In this document: positions 50,361 to 61,460 of the stretch, piece after piece
Layout: each line of letters starts with the position of its first letter
Numbering within the stretch: position 1 is the first letter of the stretch
Assembly (NCBI RefSeq): GCF_013409505.1
Contig: NZ_JACCBN010000001.1
Coordinates: 2,790,001-2,854,000, forward strand
Reading direction: 5' to 3'
Source: Actinomycetospora corticicola
GTDB taxonomy: Bacteria; Actinomycetota; Actinomycetes; Mycobacteriales; Pseudonocardiaceae
Length of the DNA stretch: 64,000 nucleotides
Program-made: the position numbers and the translations under genes
The notes under the pieces: generated by a model
What the model was told of the DNA's origin: nothing
Databases searched by the model: none
Seen by the model: the letters and a program-made list of their open reading frames with translations, nothing else

Positions 50361-51417
50361 CCCGACCCCGCTCGACGTCGGGAAGGAAGCCCGCGAGTGC
50401 CCGGCCCTCCTCGGTCACCGCGCTGCGGTCGGCGCGCGTGAAGCGTCGCAGCGGCTCGACGACGAGGACGCCCCCGGCGACGGTCCACGTCGCCGCGACC
50501 CGGCCGTCGAGCAGCACGAACCGCTTCCCGGCCACCGACAGCAGCCGGTGGGCGTCGTCGATGATCCGGCTGCGGTCGTCGTAGCCGAGGACGGCGTTGT
50601 CGAAGGCCGGGAGGAAGCGGACCGGCGCGGGGGTGTCGGGGTCGGGGCGGGGCGCGTCGGGGAGGTCGAGCAGCTCGCGCCCCCGCTCGTCGCGGAACGA
50701 GACGAGTTCGTCCCGCACCGCGGCGACGGCCGCCGGGAGCCCTGCGAGGCCGCACCAGGCGCGGAGGTCGGCCGAGGCGGCCGGGCCGTACGCGGCGAGG
50801 TAGCGGCGCACCAGCTCCGCGTCGACCCTTCCCGACAGCAGGTGGGGCTCGGTCCCGAGCCACGTCGCCAGCAGCGCGTAGCGCGCCCCCGCCGTCGTCC
50901 CGAACAGGCCGCGGGGCGGGGTCTGGACGACCGGTACCTCCGTGATCGCCGCCTCACCGAGGGCGCGGTGGCCGGCGTCGGGGTACCGCTCGGCCAGCGT
51001 GCGCCCGACGTCGGGCATCGACGGCTCGCCGGCCGCGAACAGCTCCGCGGCCTCGACCGCGAGCGCGTCGAGGTCGATGTCGGTGAGCTCGGCGCGGTAC
51101 ACCCCCAGCAGCCGTTGGCGCAGCAGCGCGCCGTGGCGGAGCCGCCAGGCGAGCGCGTCGCCCGCCGTCACGAGGTGGACCGTGCGACGCATGAGGTGCA
51201 GGCGCGCCACCCGGCGGTCGGTGAGCAGGGTGTCGAGGGCCGCCGGGTCGAAGGGGTCGAGCCGCGACCAGAGCCCGATGAACGGCGCCTGCGGCTCCTG
51301 GGCCTGCAGCCCGGCGAGGTGGGCGACGGCGTCGCAGGGGCTCACCGCGGCGCGCTCCAGCAGGTGCTGACGCGCGAGCGTCGCCCGGTTCAGCGCCCGG
51401 GCGTCGAGGACGGTCAC
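50335..51417 (-). CDS. Winged-helix DNA-binding protein (HTH_42/YcaQ-like)
   Basis: A 360-residue protein of the HTH_42 superfamily. RALNRATLARQHLLERA, HLAGLQAQEPQAPFIGLWSR and RLHLMRRTVHLVTAGD form the first winged-helix region. YLAAYGPAASADLRAWCGL, PAFDNAVLGYDDRSRIID and the TWTVAGGVLVVEPL wing follow. YcaQ/AlkX relatives open interstrand DNA crosslinks, and others guard antibiotic producers against their own DNA-damaging compounds. Actinobacteria have many paralogues of uncertain role. GTG 51417 fits the domain start. Confidence 0.87.
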   Translation of the reverse strand: MTVLDARALNRATLARQHLLERAAVSPCDAVAHLAGLQAQEPQAPFIGLWSRLDPFDPAALDTLLTDRRVARLHLMRRTVHLVTAGDALAWRLRHGALLRQRLLGVYRAELTDIDLDALAVEAAELFAAGEPSMPDVGRTLAERYPDAGHRALGEAAITEVPVVQTPPRGLFGTTAGARYALLATWLGTEPHLLSGRVDAELVRRYLAAYGPAASADLRAWCGLAGLPAAVAAVRDELVSFRDERGRELLDLPDAPRPDPDTPAPVRFLPAFDNAVLGYDDRSRIIDDAHRLLSVAGKRFVLLDGRVAATWTVAGGVLVVEPLRRFTRADRSAVTEEGRALAGFLPDVERGRVRVASSRT

Positions 51418-51465
51418 GGCGACAGCATCCCGGAGGAGGCGGACGGTTCCGGTCCGCCTCCCCGC

Positions 51466-51519
51466 GTGGCAGCGGAGCGTCGTTGCCGTCGTCCAGTGGC
51501 AGGGAAGCCACATCGTCGG
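51466..51519. repeat. Dispersed 54-bp intergenic repeat, family A copy 2
   Basis: Same 54 nt as 14949-15002 with about four changes. Here it stands in a divergent gap between the winged-helix gene and the cupin gene, so it is not only a terminator. Confidence 0.75.
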
Positions 51520-51566
51520 CGCGGCCGGCCTGTCCTCCCGGTCCCGGCGGTGCCAGGATCGGCCTC

Positions 51567-52142
51567 GTGACCGCCGCCGGGCCCGCCGTCGACGCCCTGA
51601 CCGCACGCTTCGTGGCCGCCCTCGGGCGGCGCGGGGCGATGGCCGAACTGATGGCGGTGGCGAGCCTCGGCGGCCCGCCGCAGCTGGCCGCGCAGCCGCC
51701 GGACCTGCCCGTGCTGGCCCACCTCGACGACGCGGTCGCCCGGATCGCCGACGAGGTGGACGGCCAGCTCGCGGAGGCGGTCCGCCTTCTCGCCCGCCGC
51801 GCGGCCTGGACACGGACGGCCTCGTACGTCGACGACACGGCGCTGTTCGCCGGGTACGCCCACGCGGGTCTGCGCACCGACGACGACGTGGTGCTCGGCC
51901 TCGTGGTCCTCGGTCCCGGCGTGCACTACCGCGCCCACCACCACCCCGCCGAGGAGTACTACCTCCCGCTCGGCGCCATCCGGTGGGACCACGGCGAGGG
52001 GTGGGTCGACGAGCCGGCGGGCGAGCTGATCCACCACGCCCCGTGGCAGCCGCACGCGATGACCACGGGAGACCGCCCCGTGCTGCTCGCCTACCTGTGG
52101 TTCGACGAGGTCGACACACCGTCGGTGTTCGTGGAGCCCTGA
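51567..52142 (+). CDS. Cupin protein, DMSP-lyase-like superfamily
   Basis: A 191-residue protein with an N-terminal helical half and a C-terminal cupin. The metal site reads YRAHHHPAEEYYLPLG, with the H-x3-E-x-Y spacing of DddQ/DddL dimethylsulfoniopropionate lyases. The third ligand is likely in LIHHAPWQPHAMTT. It ends VLLAYLWF, also seen in that group. Many DMSP-lyase-like cupins in soil bacteria do not cleave DMSP, so the reaction is open. CAGGAT ends 7 nt before GTG 51567. It stands alone. Confidence 0.8.
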   Translation: MTAAGPAVDALTARFVAALGRRGAMAELMAVASLGGPPQLAAQPPDLPVLAHLDDAVARIADEVDGQLAEAVRLLARRAAWTRTASYVDDTALFAGYAHAGLRTDDDVVLGLVVLGPGVHYRAHHHPAEEYYLPLGAIRWDHGEGWVDEPAGELIHHAPWQPHAMTTGDRPVLLAYLWFDEVDTPSVFVEP

Positions 52143-52157
52143 CGCCGACCGCCGCGG

Positions 52158-52300
52158 GCGAGATACACACCACGCAGGTCGGCGGCCGGCGGGACCTGCC
52201 CCACGTAAGCCTCGCGAACGCACGGGTCGCTGGACTCTTCGCGAGATACACACCACGCAGGCCGCGGGACCTTCGAACCTGCCCCACGTAGCCCTCGCGA
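52158..52300. repeat. Two direct copies of a 60-bp hairpin unit (family C)
   Basis: GCGAGATACACACCACGCAGG begins both units (52158-52217 and 52241-52300); each ends in CCTGCCCCACGTA...CTCGCGA. The ends of each unit are partly complementary (GCGAG/CTCGC and GCAGG/CCTGC), so each forms an imperfect hairpin. Together they fill most of the gap between the cupin gene and tRNA-Glu. Confidence 0.82.
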
Positions 52301-52386
52301 GCGCGGGCGCCGCCGACCCGCCGTCGGGAAGGACCCCGGCAACGACGAAGCGCCCCGGCCCGGGTGGGCCGAGGCGCTGCGTGATG

Positions 52387-52459
52387 TAGCCCCGAGGGGA
52401 TTCGAACCCCCGCTACCGCCTTGAGAGGGCGGCGTCCTAGGCCGCTAGACGACGGGGCC
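52387..52459 (-). tRNA. tRNA-Glu (anticodon CTC)
   Basis: 73-nt cloverleaf on the minus strand. The acceptor GGCCCCG pairs with CGGGGCT (one G-T pair), the anticodon stem CCGCC/GGCGG holds loop CTCTCAA with anticodon CTC, and the T arm reads GGGGGTTCGAATCCCC. CCA is not encoded. Adjacent to tRNA-Gln, 53 nt apart, as is common for Glu/Gln pairs in actinobacteria. Confidence 0.96.
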
Positions 52460-52512
52460 CTAGGAGGAACAGCGGCTGGAACTCTACAAGATCGCCCGGT
52501 CGCTGCTCGCAG

Positions 52513-52584
52513 CTGGGGTACCAGGACTCGAACCTAGAACAACTGAACCAGAATCAGCCGTGTTGCCAATTACACCATACCCCA
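52513..52584 (-). tRNA. tRNA-Gln (anticodon CTG)
   Basis: 72-nt cloverleaf on the minus strand. The acceptor TGGGGTA pairs with TACCCCA, discriminator G, loop TTCTGGT with anticodon CTG, T arm with GGTTCGAGTCC. CCA not encoded. The two tRNAs probably share one transcript starting upstream in 52585-52739. Confidence 0.95.
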
Positions 52585-52727
52585 TGGCTGTCACCCACCG
52601 TGACCAACAGGCCCCGGCGGCGACGCGGACAACTGTACCGAACGCCCGGGACCGGGTTCGAACACCCCCCACCCGTCGCACCCTTCCCGCAGGTCACGCA
52701 CCCGTCCGGGCGTGCAGGCACGCTGAG

Positions 52728-52733
52728 TACGCT
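52728..52733 (+). promoter_or_regulatory. -10 box for leaderless ileS mRNA
   Basis: TACGCT (TANNNT) is followed by exactly 6 nt and then the GTG start codon of ileS at 52740, so transcription would begin at the start codon. No Shine-Dalgarno site is present. Confidence 0.6.
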
Positions 52734-52739
52734 GGACCG

Positions 52740-55858
<3,119 letters not shown>

Positions 55859-55865
<7 letters not shown>

Positions 55866-55904
55866 GCACTCAGTGGGCCTATAGCGCTCCTTAATGCTCA
55901 CCTG
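55859..55904. terminator. Hairpin overlapping the ileS stop codon
   Basis: CAGGTGAGCA (55859-55868) pairs with TGCTCACCTG (55895-55904). The ileS TGA (55863-55865) lies inside the left arm. The GTGAGCA arm is shared with the hairpin at 9528. No U-run. Confidence 0.7.
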
Positions 55905-55955
55905 CGGAGCACATACCGGCCGCTCGGTGACCGGCACGGCTGCGACGCTCCGCCC

Positions 55956-56369
55956 ATGAGCAGCTTCGAGGGGTCCCGGATCGACCACCTGAACCTCCCC
56001 GTCACCGACCTGGCCCGCGCGACGGCCTTCCACACCGCAGCGCTCGCCCCGCTCGGGATCGAGCCCCTGATCACCGTGCCCGCGACGCCGGGCCAGAAGG
56101 CCATGCAGGCGTTCGGCGTCCACCCCAAGCCGTTCTTCTGGGTCGTCGAGGTCGATCGCGAGCTCGCCTACGACGAGGACACCCACCTCGCCTTCACCGC
56201 CCCGGACCACGCGACGGTCGACGCCTTCCACGCCGCCGCGCTCGCCGCCGGGGCCGTCACGCTCCGCGCGCCGGGCCTGCAGCCCGAGTACCACGCCGAC
56301 TACTACGGCGCGTTCGTCGCGACCCCCGACGGCGTCAACCTCGAGGCGGTCTGCCATCGGGCAGGCTGA
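55956..56369 (+). CDS. VOC-family (glyoxalase-like) protein
   Basis: A 137-residue vicinal-oxygen-chelate fold protein. RIDHLNLPVTDLARATAFHTAAL contains the first metal His; the second half has HLAFTAPDHATVDAFHAAAL and the closing YYGAFVATPDGVNLEAVCH with the C-terminal Glu. Similar proteins are common in actinobacteria as dioxygenase or glutathione-independent detoxifying enzymes; the substrate is unknown. GACGCT ends six bases before ATG 55956. Confidence 0.9.
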   Translation: MSSFEGSRIDHLNLPVTDLARATAFHTAALAPLGIEPLITVPATPGQKAMQAFGVHPKPFFWVVEVDRELAYDEDTHLAFTAPDHATVDAFHAAALAAGAVTLRAPGLQPEYHADYYGAFVATPDGVNLEAVCHRAG

Positions 56370-56373
56370 GCGC

Positions 56374-57237
56374 ATGGGACGGCGTATCGCGGTGGGGGTT
56401 CCCGACGACGGGCCCTACGCCCTCGGGCTCGACCCGACCGGAGGCGTGTGGGCGTCGCTCGTGTACTCCGGGCGGCTCGCGCGCGTCGGCCCGGACGACG
56501 AGGTCACGGTCCACGACCTGGACGCCCCCGGCTCCCGCCCCTCCCGGTTCGCCGCCACCCCCGACGGCAGCCTCTGGTGCACCCGCACCGGCGACCACCG
56601 CGTCGAGCGGCTCGTCGAAGGGACCTGGCACGGCGTCGACACCGGGGCGGGGACGGGTCCGTACGACGTCACCGCCGGCCCGGACGGCGCCGCGTGGTTC
56701 ACGGCGATCGAGGCCGAGGCGGTCGGGCGGATCGACCCGGCCACCGAGGAGGTGACCCTCCACCCCCTCCCGATCGCCGGGATGCCCGCCATGATCACGA
56801 CCGGTCCGGACGGCGCGCTGTGGTGCACCCTCAACCGCGTCGGCGCCCTCGCCCGCCTGGACCCGGCGTCGGGCTTCGCCCTGACCCACCTTCCCGACGC
56901 CGGGTGTGGCCCGGTCGGCATCGCCGCCGACGGGGACGGGCTGTGGTTCGTCGAGATCCTCGCCGGCCGTGTGGGCCGACTGGACCTCGACGGCCGGCTC
57001 ACCGAGCACGACCTCCCGGACCGCGGGGCGAAACCGCACGACGTCGTGGCCGTCGCGGGCGGGTGCGTCGCCTCGCTGTGGGGCGCGAGCGGCCTCGCGC
57101 GCGTCACCTCCGACGGGTCCGTCCACGCCCTCGACGGGTTCGAGCCCGACGACCACCCGCACGGCCTTCTCGGTCGCGGCGACGACCTGTGGGTGGCGTG
57201 CGACAGCGGCGCCGTCTTGGTCCTGAATCCGTACTGA
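56374..57237 (+). CDS. Virginiamycin B lyase (Vgb)-like beta-propeller protein
   Basis: A 287-residue seven-bladed propeller with repeated GPDGAxWFT-type blades (LDPTGGVWAS, TPDGSLWCT, GPDGAAWFT, GPDGALWCT, DGDGLWFVE, GDDLWVAC). It resembles streptogramin B lyases. The C-terminal active-site block reads DDHPHGLLG, with the expected catalytic His but His where Vgb has Glu two residues earlier. The Glu 14 residues later is Asp (WVACD). So antibiotic-lyase activity is doubtful; most chromosomal homologues have other, unknown roles. CAGGCT ends 6 nt before ATG 56374. Follows the VOC gene by 4 nt. Confidence 0.85.
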   Translation: MGRRIAVGVPDDGPYALGLDPTGGVWASLVYSGRLARVGPDDEVTVHDLDAPGSRPSRFAATPDGSLWCTRTGDHRVERLVEGTWHGVDTGAGTGPYDVTAGPDGAAWFTAIEAEAVGRIDPATEEVTLHPLPIAGMPAMITTGPDGALWCTLNRVGALARLDPASGFALTHLPDAGCGPVGIAADGDGLWFVEILAGRVGRLDLDGRLTEHDLPDRGAKPHDVVAVAGGCVASLWGASGLARVTSDGSVHALDGFEPDDHPHGLLGRGDDLWVACDSGAVLVLNPY

Positions 57238-57278
57238 ACCATTGCGGAAGCGGAGTCCGATCTGTCACGGTAGTCACC

Positions 57279-57998
57279 ATGAGCCTTCCGGAGATCACCG
57301 ACCGTGACACCTGGCTGAAGGCGCGCCGAGCGCTCCTCGAGGAGGAGAAGGCACACACGCGGGCGCGCGACGCGCTCAACACCCGTCGTCGGGAACTGCC
57401 GATGGTGGAGGTGACCGAGGACTACCGGTTCGCCGGGCCGGACGGCGAGGTGACCCTCGCGGAGCTGTTCGGCGGGTACCGGCAGCTCGTGGTCAACCAC
57501 GTCATGTTCGACCCGGCCTGGGACGAGATGTGCCCGAGCTGCTCGGCCGGCATCCGCGAGTGGTCGCCCGGCACCCGGGAGCACCTGCGCAGCCGCGACA
57601 CCGAGCAGGTCTTCGTCTCCCGGGCGCCGTACGAGAAGCTGGCCGCCTGGAAGGAGAAGGTCGGCTGGACGATCCCCTGGTACTCGTCCTCCGACTCCAC
57701 CTTCAACGCCGACTTCGGGGTCACCGTCGACGTCTCCGGCGACACGATGCACTACAACTACCGCGACGACCCGACGTGGGAGGGCGCGGAGGGCACCCAG
57801 GAACTGCCGGGATTCAGTGCGTTCCTGCGCGTGGACGACCGCGTGTTCCACACGTACTCCTCGTACGCGCGGGCCGCGGAGTGGTTCGGCGGGTCGTTCG
57901 CCTACCTCGACCTCACGGCGCTCGGGCGTCAGGAGGACTGGGAGCAGCCGGAGGGGCGCGCCGAGTCGGTCCGCGCCGGGATCCCGGTCTTCGACTAG
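57279..57998 (+). CDS. DUF899-family thioredoxin-like protein
   Basis: A 239-residue DUF899 protein. MSLPEITDRDTWLKARRALLEEEKAHTR (in blocks DTWLKARRALL, EEKAHTR) is the family start. ELPMVEVTEDYRFAGPDGE and the thioredoxin-like region LVVNHVMFDPAWDEMCPSCSAG follow, then VGWTIPWYSS and a C-terminus with YLDLTALGRQEDWE. The CPSC pair may be redox active. CACGGT ends 7 nt before ATG 57279, so the mRNA may be leaderless. It is convergent with lacI. Confidence 0.9.
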   Translation: MSLPEITDRDTWLKARRALLEEEKAHTRARDALNTRRRELPMVEVTEDYRFAGPDGEVTLAELFGGYRQLVVNHVMFDPAWDEMCPSCSAGIREWSPGTREHLRSRDTEQVFVSRAPYEKLAAWKEKVGWTIPWYSSSDSTFNADFGVTVDVSGDTMHYNYRDDPTWEGAEGTQELPGFSAFLRVDDRVFHTYSSYARAAEWFGGSFAYLDLTALGRQEDWEQPEGRAESVRAGIPVFD

Positions 57999-58005
57999 GG
58001 GCGGC

Positions 58006-58998
58006 CTACGCGCTCCCCCGGATCACCAACCGCGGCGCCAGGGTCCGGTGCTCCGCCGGGTGGCCGTCGAGACGGTGGGCGAGCACCTCGACGAGCGTGC
58101 GGCCGAGCTCGTACTTGTCGGTGTGCACCGTGGTCAGGGGCGGGTCGAGCAGGGCGGCCATGGTGATGTCGTCGTAGCCGACCACCGCGATCTGCTCCCC
58201 CGCCCGCCGTCCGGCCGCCCGCAGGGCCTGGACCGCCCCGATCGCGAGCAGGTCGTTGAACGCGAACACCCCGGTCACCCCGGGGTGCCGGGCGAGCAGG
58301 TGGCGCAGGGCGGCGGCTCCACCGGCGACGGTCGGGGGCCCGGCGACGACGTGGTCGGCCGGGTCCGGCTGGCCGGCAGCGCCGAGCACCTCGAGGAAGG
58401 CCCGTCGTCGTTCCGGCTTGTTCTGCACGGCGCCGTCGAGCATGCCGAGTCGGGCGTGCCCGCGCGACGACAGGTGCCCGCAGGCCAGGCGCGTCCCCGC
58501 CCGGAAATCGGTGCGCACGGTGGCCACGGCGCCGTCGGGCGCGGGCCGGTCGGCCACGACCAACGGGATCCGGCGTCCGAGCGCGGCGAGCGCCGCGTCG
58601 TCGAGGGCCTCGAAGAACCCGATCGCCCCGGCCGCCCCGGCATCGACGATCGCCCGGCCCGCCTCGGCCTCCGCGCCGGCGTCCGCGTCGGTGTTGTGCA
58701 CGACGACCGACAGGCCCCGGGCGGCCGCCGCGTCGAACACCCCGCGGGCGACCGCGGGGAAGAACGGGTTCGCGATGTCGGGGAGCACCAGCGCGACCGT
58801 CCCCGCCCGCTGCGTGCGCATGCCCCGTGCGAAGGCCGACGGCCGGTAGTCGAGTTCCTCGATCGTCGCGAGCACCCGACGGCGGGTGGCCTCGCTGATG
58901 TCGCCCTTGTCGTTCATCGCGCGCGACACGGTCTGGCGGGAGACGCCGGCCGCCCGGGCGACGTCGTCGATGGTCACCCGGACCGAGCCGCCGGTCAC
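58006..58998 (-). CDS. LacI-family transcriptional regulator
   Basis: A 330-residue LacI/GalR regulator. VTIDDVARAAGVSRQTVSRAMND is the HTH and RRRVLATIEELDYRPSAFARGM the hinge helix. The periplasmic-binding-protein-like sensor domain ends TVHTDKYELGRTLVEVL. It lies downstream of galT-galK on the same strand and a 38-codon frame overlaps its start by 4 nt, so it is part of the galactose operon. Its likely target is the palindrome at 61592-61603 before the symporter, inferred. Confidence 0.94.
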   Translation of the reverse strand: MTGGSVRVTIDDVARAAGVSRQTVSRAMNDKGDISEATRRRVLATIEELDYRPSAFARGMRTQRAGTVALVLPDIANPFFPAVARGVFDAAAARGLSVVVHNTDADAGAEAEAGRAIVDAGAAGAIGFFEALDDAALAALGRRIPLVVADRPAPDGAVATVRTDFRAGTRLACGHLSSRGHARLGMLDGAVQNKPERRRAFLEVLGAAGQPDPADHVVAGPPTVAGGAAALRHLLARHPGVTGVFAFNDLLAIGAVQALRAAGRRAGEQIAVVGYDDITMAALLDPPLTTVHTDKYELGRTLVEVLAHRLDGHPAEHRTLAPRLVIRGSA

Positions 58999-59111
58999 GA
59001 CGCTCGACGCTCCAGGACGACGACGGGGATCACCCGCCCGGCCTCGTCCGCCCGCCGGCGGTCGCTCGTGGACGGCCCGAGGACGGAGCCGAACCGGTGC
59101 GCCGAGACCAT
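58995..59111 (-). CDS. Small coding frame between galK and lacI
   Basis: 38 codons, ATG 59111, stop overlapping the lacI GTG (GTGA). GC at third positions is about 95 percent, as for real genes here. The C-terminus GRVIPVVVLE resembles the first strand of KDPG aldolase (Eda), so it might be the remnant of such a gene, or a small leader peptide that couples translation to lacI. No clear Shine-Dalgarno site. Tentative. Confidence 0.4.
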   Translation of the reverse strand: MVSAHRFGSVLGPSTSDRRRADEAGRVIPVVVLERRAS

Positions 59112-59140
59112 GGCGCGATCGTAGGGCGACCCGTCCGCGC

Positions 59141-60304
59141 TCACCCCTCGCGCCGCGCGCCCGGCGCCGGCGCGACCTCGCGCACCGTCGGCCGCGGCGA
59201 GAGCGTGGAGCAGGCCTCGTCCACCGCCCCGGTGCGCTCGACCGGCACCAGTGCGATCACCGATCCGCCGAACCCGCCACCCATGATGCGGGCCCCGAGC
59301 GCGCCCGCGCCGACGGCCGCCTCGACGATCGCGTCCACCTCCGGCACCGAGACCTCGTAGTCGTCGCGCAGCGAGGCGTGCGAGGCGGAGAGCACCGCCC
59401 CGACCTCCGTCGGTCGCCCGGCGCGCACGAGCGCCACGGTCTCGTGGACCCGCGCCTGTTCGGTCACCACGTGCCGCGCGCGCTTCCGGGGCGCCCCCTC
59501 GGGCAGGTTCTCGACGGCGGGGAGGGTCGCGTCGCGCAGCGCCGGCACCCCGAGCGCCTCGGCCGCCGCGACGCACGCTGCGCGGCGGTCGGCGTACCCG
59601 CCGTCGGCGAGGTCGTGGCGCACCCGTGAGTCGATCACCAGGACCGCGAGACCCGCCGTCTCGAACCCGAGCGCGACGTCCTCGGTGGCCATCGAGCGGC
59701 AGTCGAGCAGCAGCGCCGAACCCTCCCGGCACAGCAGCGACGCCGCCTGGTCCATGATCCCGACCGGCGCCCCCACCACCTCGTTCTCCGCCCGCCGCCC
59801 GGCCGCGGCGAGCGCGACCCGGTCGAGCCCGGCCCCGGTCAGCTCGTCCACCGCCAGGGCGACCGCGCTCTCCAGCGCCGCCGAGCTCGACAGCCCGGCC
59901 CCCAGCGGGACCTCCCCGTGCACCACGAGGTCCCAGCCCCGGTCGACCCCGAGCGCCCACAGCGTGCCCAGCGGGTACGCGCTCCACCCGGTCGCGGTCG
60001 CGAGGTTCCCGACGGCGAGCTCGGTCGCCTCGGTGCCCGGGTCGTCCGAGCACACGGTGACCCGGTCGTCGTCGCGCCGGGCCGCCGCGACGTAGGTCCG
60101 CCGGTCGATCGCGAAGGGCAGCACGTGCCCCTCGTTGTGGTCGGTGTGCTCGCCGATCAGGTTGACCCGCCCGGGCGCGGAGAAGACGCCCTCGGGGTCC
60201 CGGCCGTGGACGTCGCGGAAGGCCTCGAGAACCCGCTCGGCCCCCTCGGGTCGAGCTCCCCTATCGGCGTGCTCTCCCCTTTGGTCCGTCTCCCGCCCGC
60301 TCAC
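59141..60304 (-). CDS. galK: Galactokinase
   Basis: Leloir pathway kinase making galactose 1-phosphate, 387 residues. The galactose site is in FSAPGRVNLIGEHTDHNEGH, the GHMP ATP loop in PLGAGLSSSAALE, and the C-terminal motif in GARIMGGGFGGSVIAL. GTG 60304 overlaps the galT stop (GTGA). The first 22 residues (GRETDQRGEHADRG...) are low-complexity. They are encoded by a degenerate copy of the element found at 61317-61381, so the element may have extended the N-terminus. Confidence 0.96.
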   Translation of the reverse strand: MSGRETDQRGEHADRGARPEGAERVLEAFRDVHGRDPEGVFSAPGRVNLIGEHTDHNEGHVLPFAIDRRTYVAAARRDDDRVTVCSDDPGTEATELAVGNLATATGWSAYPLGTLWALGVDRGWDLVVHGEVPLGAGLSSSAALESAVALAVDELTGAGLDRVALAAAGRRAENEVVGAPVGIMDQAASLLCREGSALLLDCRSMATEDVALGFETAGLAVLVIDSRVRHDLADGGYADRRAACVAAAEALGVPALRDATLPAVENLPEGAPRKRARHVVTEQARVHETVALVRAGRPTEVGAVLSASHASLRDDYEVSVPEVDAIVEAAVGAGALGARIMGGGFGGSVIALVPVERTGAVDEACSTLSPRPTVREVAPAPGARREG

Positions 60305-61293
60305 GCCGGCACCGTCGCGCGCTCGGCCGCCTCGCGCAGCCGCGGGCCGGCGACCTCGGGGGCGACGTCGGTGAGGAACGCGCCGCCGAACGTCTCCGAG
60401 CCCGCCAGGTACTTGAGCTTCCCGCCGCCGCGGTGGGGCGGACAGATCTCGAGGTGCAGGTGGCCGAGCCCGCGCTCGTCGTCGGGAACGTTCACCGGCG
60501 CCGAGTGGACGCCGAGCAGGTACGAGGTGCGGAAGCCGAAGTACGCGTCGTACCCCGCGAGCACGCGGGCCAGGACGCGGGCGAGGTCGTCGCGGGCCCC
60601 GGCGTCGAGCTCGGGCAGCGTGCCGACGTGGTCACGCGCCCAGATGTCCACCTCGTAGGGGAAGCGCGCCCACGGCGGGACCCCGGCCAGGAAGTGCGTG
60701 CCCTCGACGACCACGCGCGGCCCGCCCGACTCCTGCGCGACGACGTCGCAGAAGACGCACCGGCCCGTGCGGTCACGGTGGTGGCGCGCCGCGCGCTGCT
60801 CGCGGGCGGGCCGGGGCGGGACCTCGGGATACGCGTAGATCTGCCCGTGGGGGTGGTGCAGCGTGACCCCGACGGCCTCGCCCTTGTTCTCGAACGGCAG
60901 CACGTAACCGATCTTCCCGTCGGCCGCCAGCGCCGCGAACCGGTGGGCCCAGGCGTCGACGAGCAGCCGGATGCGCCGCTCGCCCACGCTCGCCAGGGTC
61001 GCCTCGTGGTCGTCGGTGAAGACGACCACCTCGCAGTGCCCGTAGGCGGGCTCGACCGGCACGAGGTCGGTGCCCGCGAGATCGGGCGCGGGCGGGGTGG
61101 GCGACAGCGAGGGGAACCGGTTGTCGAACACCGCGATCTCGAAGTGCTCGCGCGCGATCTCGGTCTCCGGGCCGCCCGGGTGGGTCGGGCACAGCGGGCA
61201 GTCGGCGGTGGCCGGCTTGTACGTCCGGTCCTGACGGTGCGTGGCGAACGTGACCCACTCGTCGTGCGTCGGGTCGTAGCGGCGCTCGCTCAC
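60301..61293 (-). CDS. galT: Galactose-1-phosphate uridylyltransferase
   Basis: Leloir pathway enzyme exchanging UMP between UDP-glucose and galactose 1-phosphate. 330 residues with RYDPTHDEWVTFATHRQDR, the zinc cysteines CPLC, the active-site HHPHGQIYAYP (His-Pro-His nucleophile) and LGHLHLEICPPHR. GGAGG lies 8 nt before GTG 61293. Two tandem copies of a 36-bp sequence precede it. Operon galT-galK-(small frame)-lacI. No galE is in the window. Confidence 0.97.
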   Translation of the reverse strand: MSERRYDPTHDEWVTFATHRQDRTYKPATADCPLCPTHPGGPETEIAREHFEIAVFDNRFPSLSPTPPAPDLAGTDLVPVEPAYGHCEVVVFTDDHEATLASVGERRIRLLVDAWAHRFAALAADGKIGYVLPFENKGEAVGVTLHHPHGQIYAYPEVPPRPAREQRAARHHRDRTGRCVFCDVVAQESGGPRVVVEGTHFLAGVPPWARFPYEVDIWARDHVGTLPELDAGARDDLARVLARVLAGYDAYFGFRTSYLLGVHSAPVNVPDDERGLGHLHLEICPPHRGGGKLKYLAGSETFGGAFLTDVAPEVAGPRLREAAERATVPA

Positions 61294-61309
61294 GGCCGGA
61301 CCTCCGCGG

Positions 61310-61381
61310 CCGACCGGGTCGAGCTCCGCTGCGCTCCGTCTCCCGCCGACCGGGTCGAGCTCCGCTGCGCTCCGTCTCCCG
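61310..61381. repeat. Two tandem 36-bp copies upstream of galT
   Basis: CCGACCGGGTCGAGCTCCGC... repeats exactly at 61310-61345 and 61346-61381. The inner part (GGTCGAGCTCCGCTGCGC then TCCGTCTCCCG) also occurs at 13384-13410 directly before coaD and, degenerate, at 33998-34025 upstream of thiL. On the coding strand it carries GGAGACGGAGCGCAGCGGAG. Confidence 0.85.
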
Positions 61382-61460
61382 TCGAGAAGTAGGTGATCGA
61401 CCTGCCGTCGGGAAGGGTCTCCGGCTCGACGACGAGCCCGGGCATCCCGCCGGCCCCGGT

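Noticed and set aside
52158-52300. CRISPR-like array
   Set aside because: Only two units, each itself a hairpin of 60 nt with an 83-nt step; no regular spacers and no cas genes anywhere in the window.
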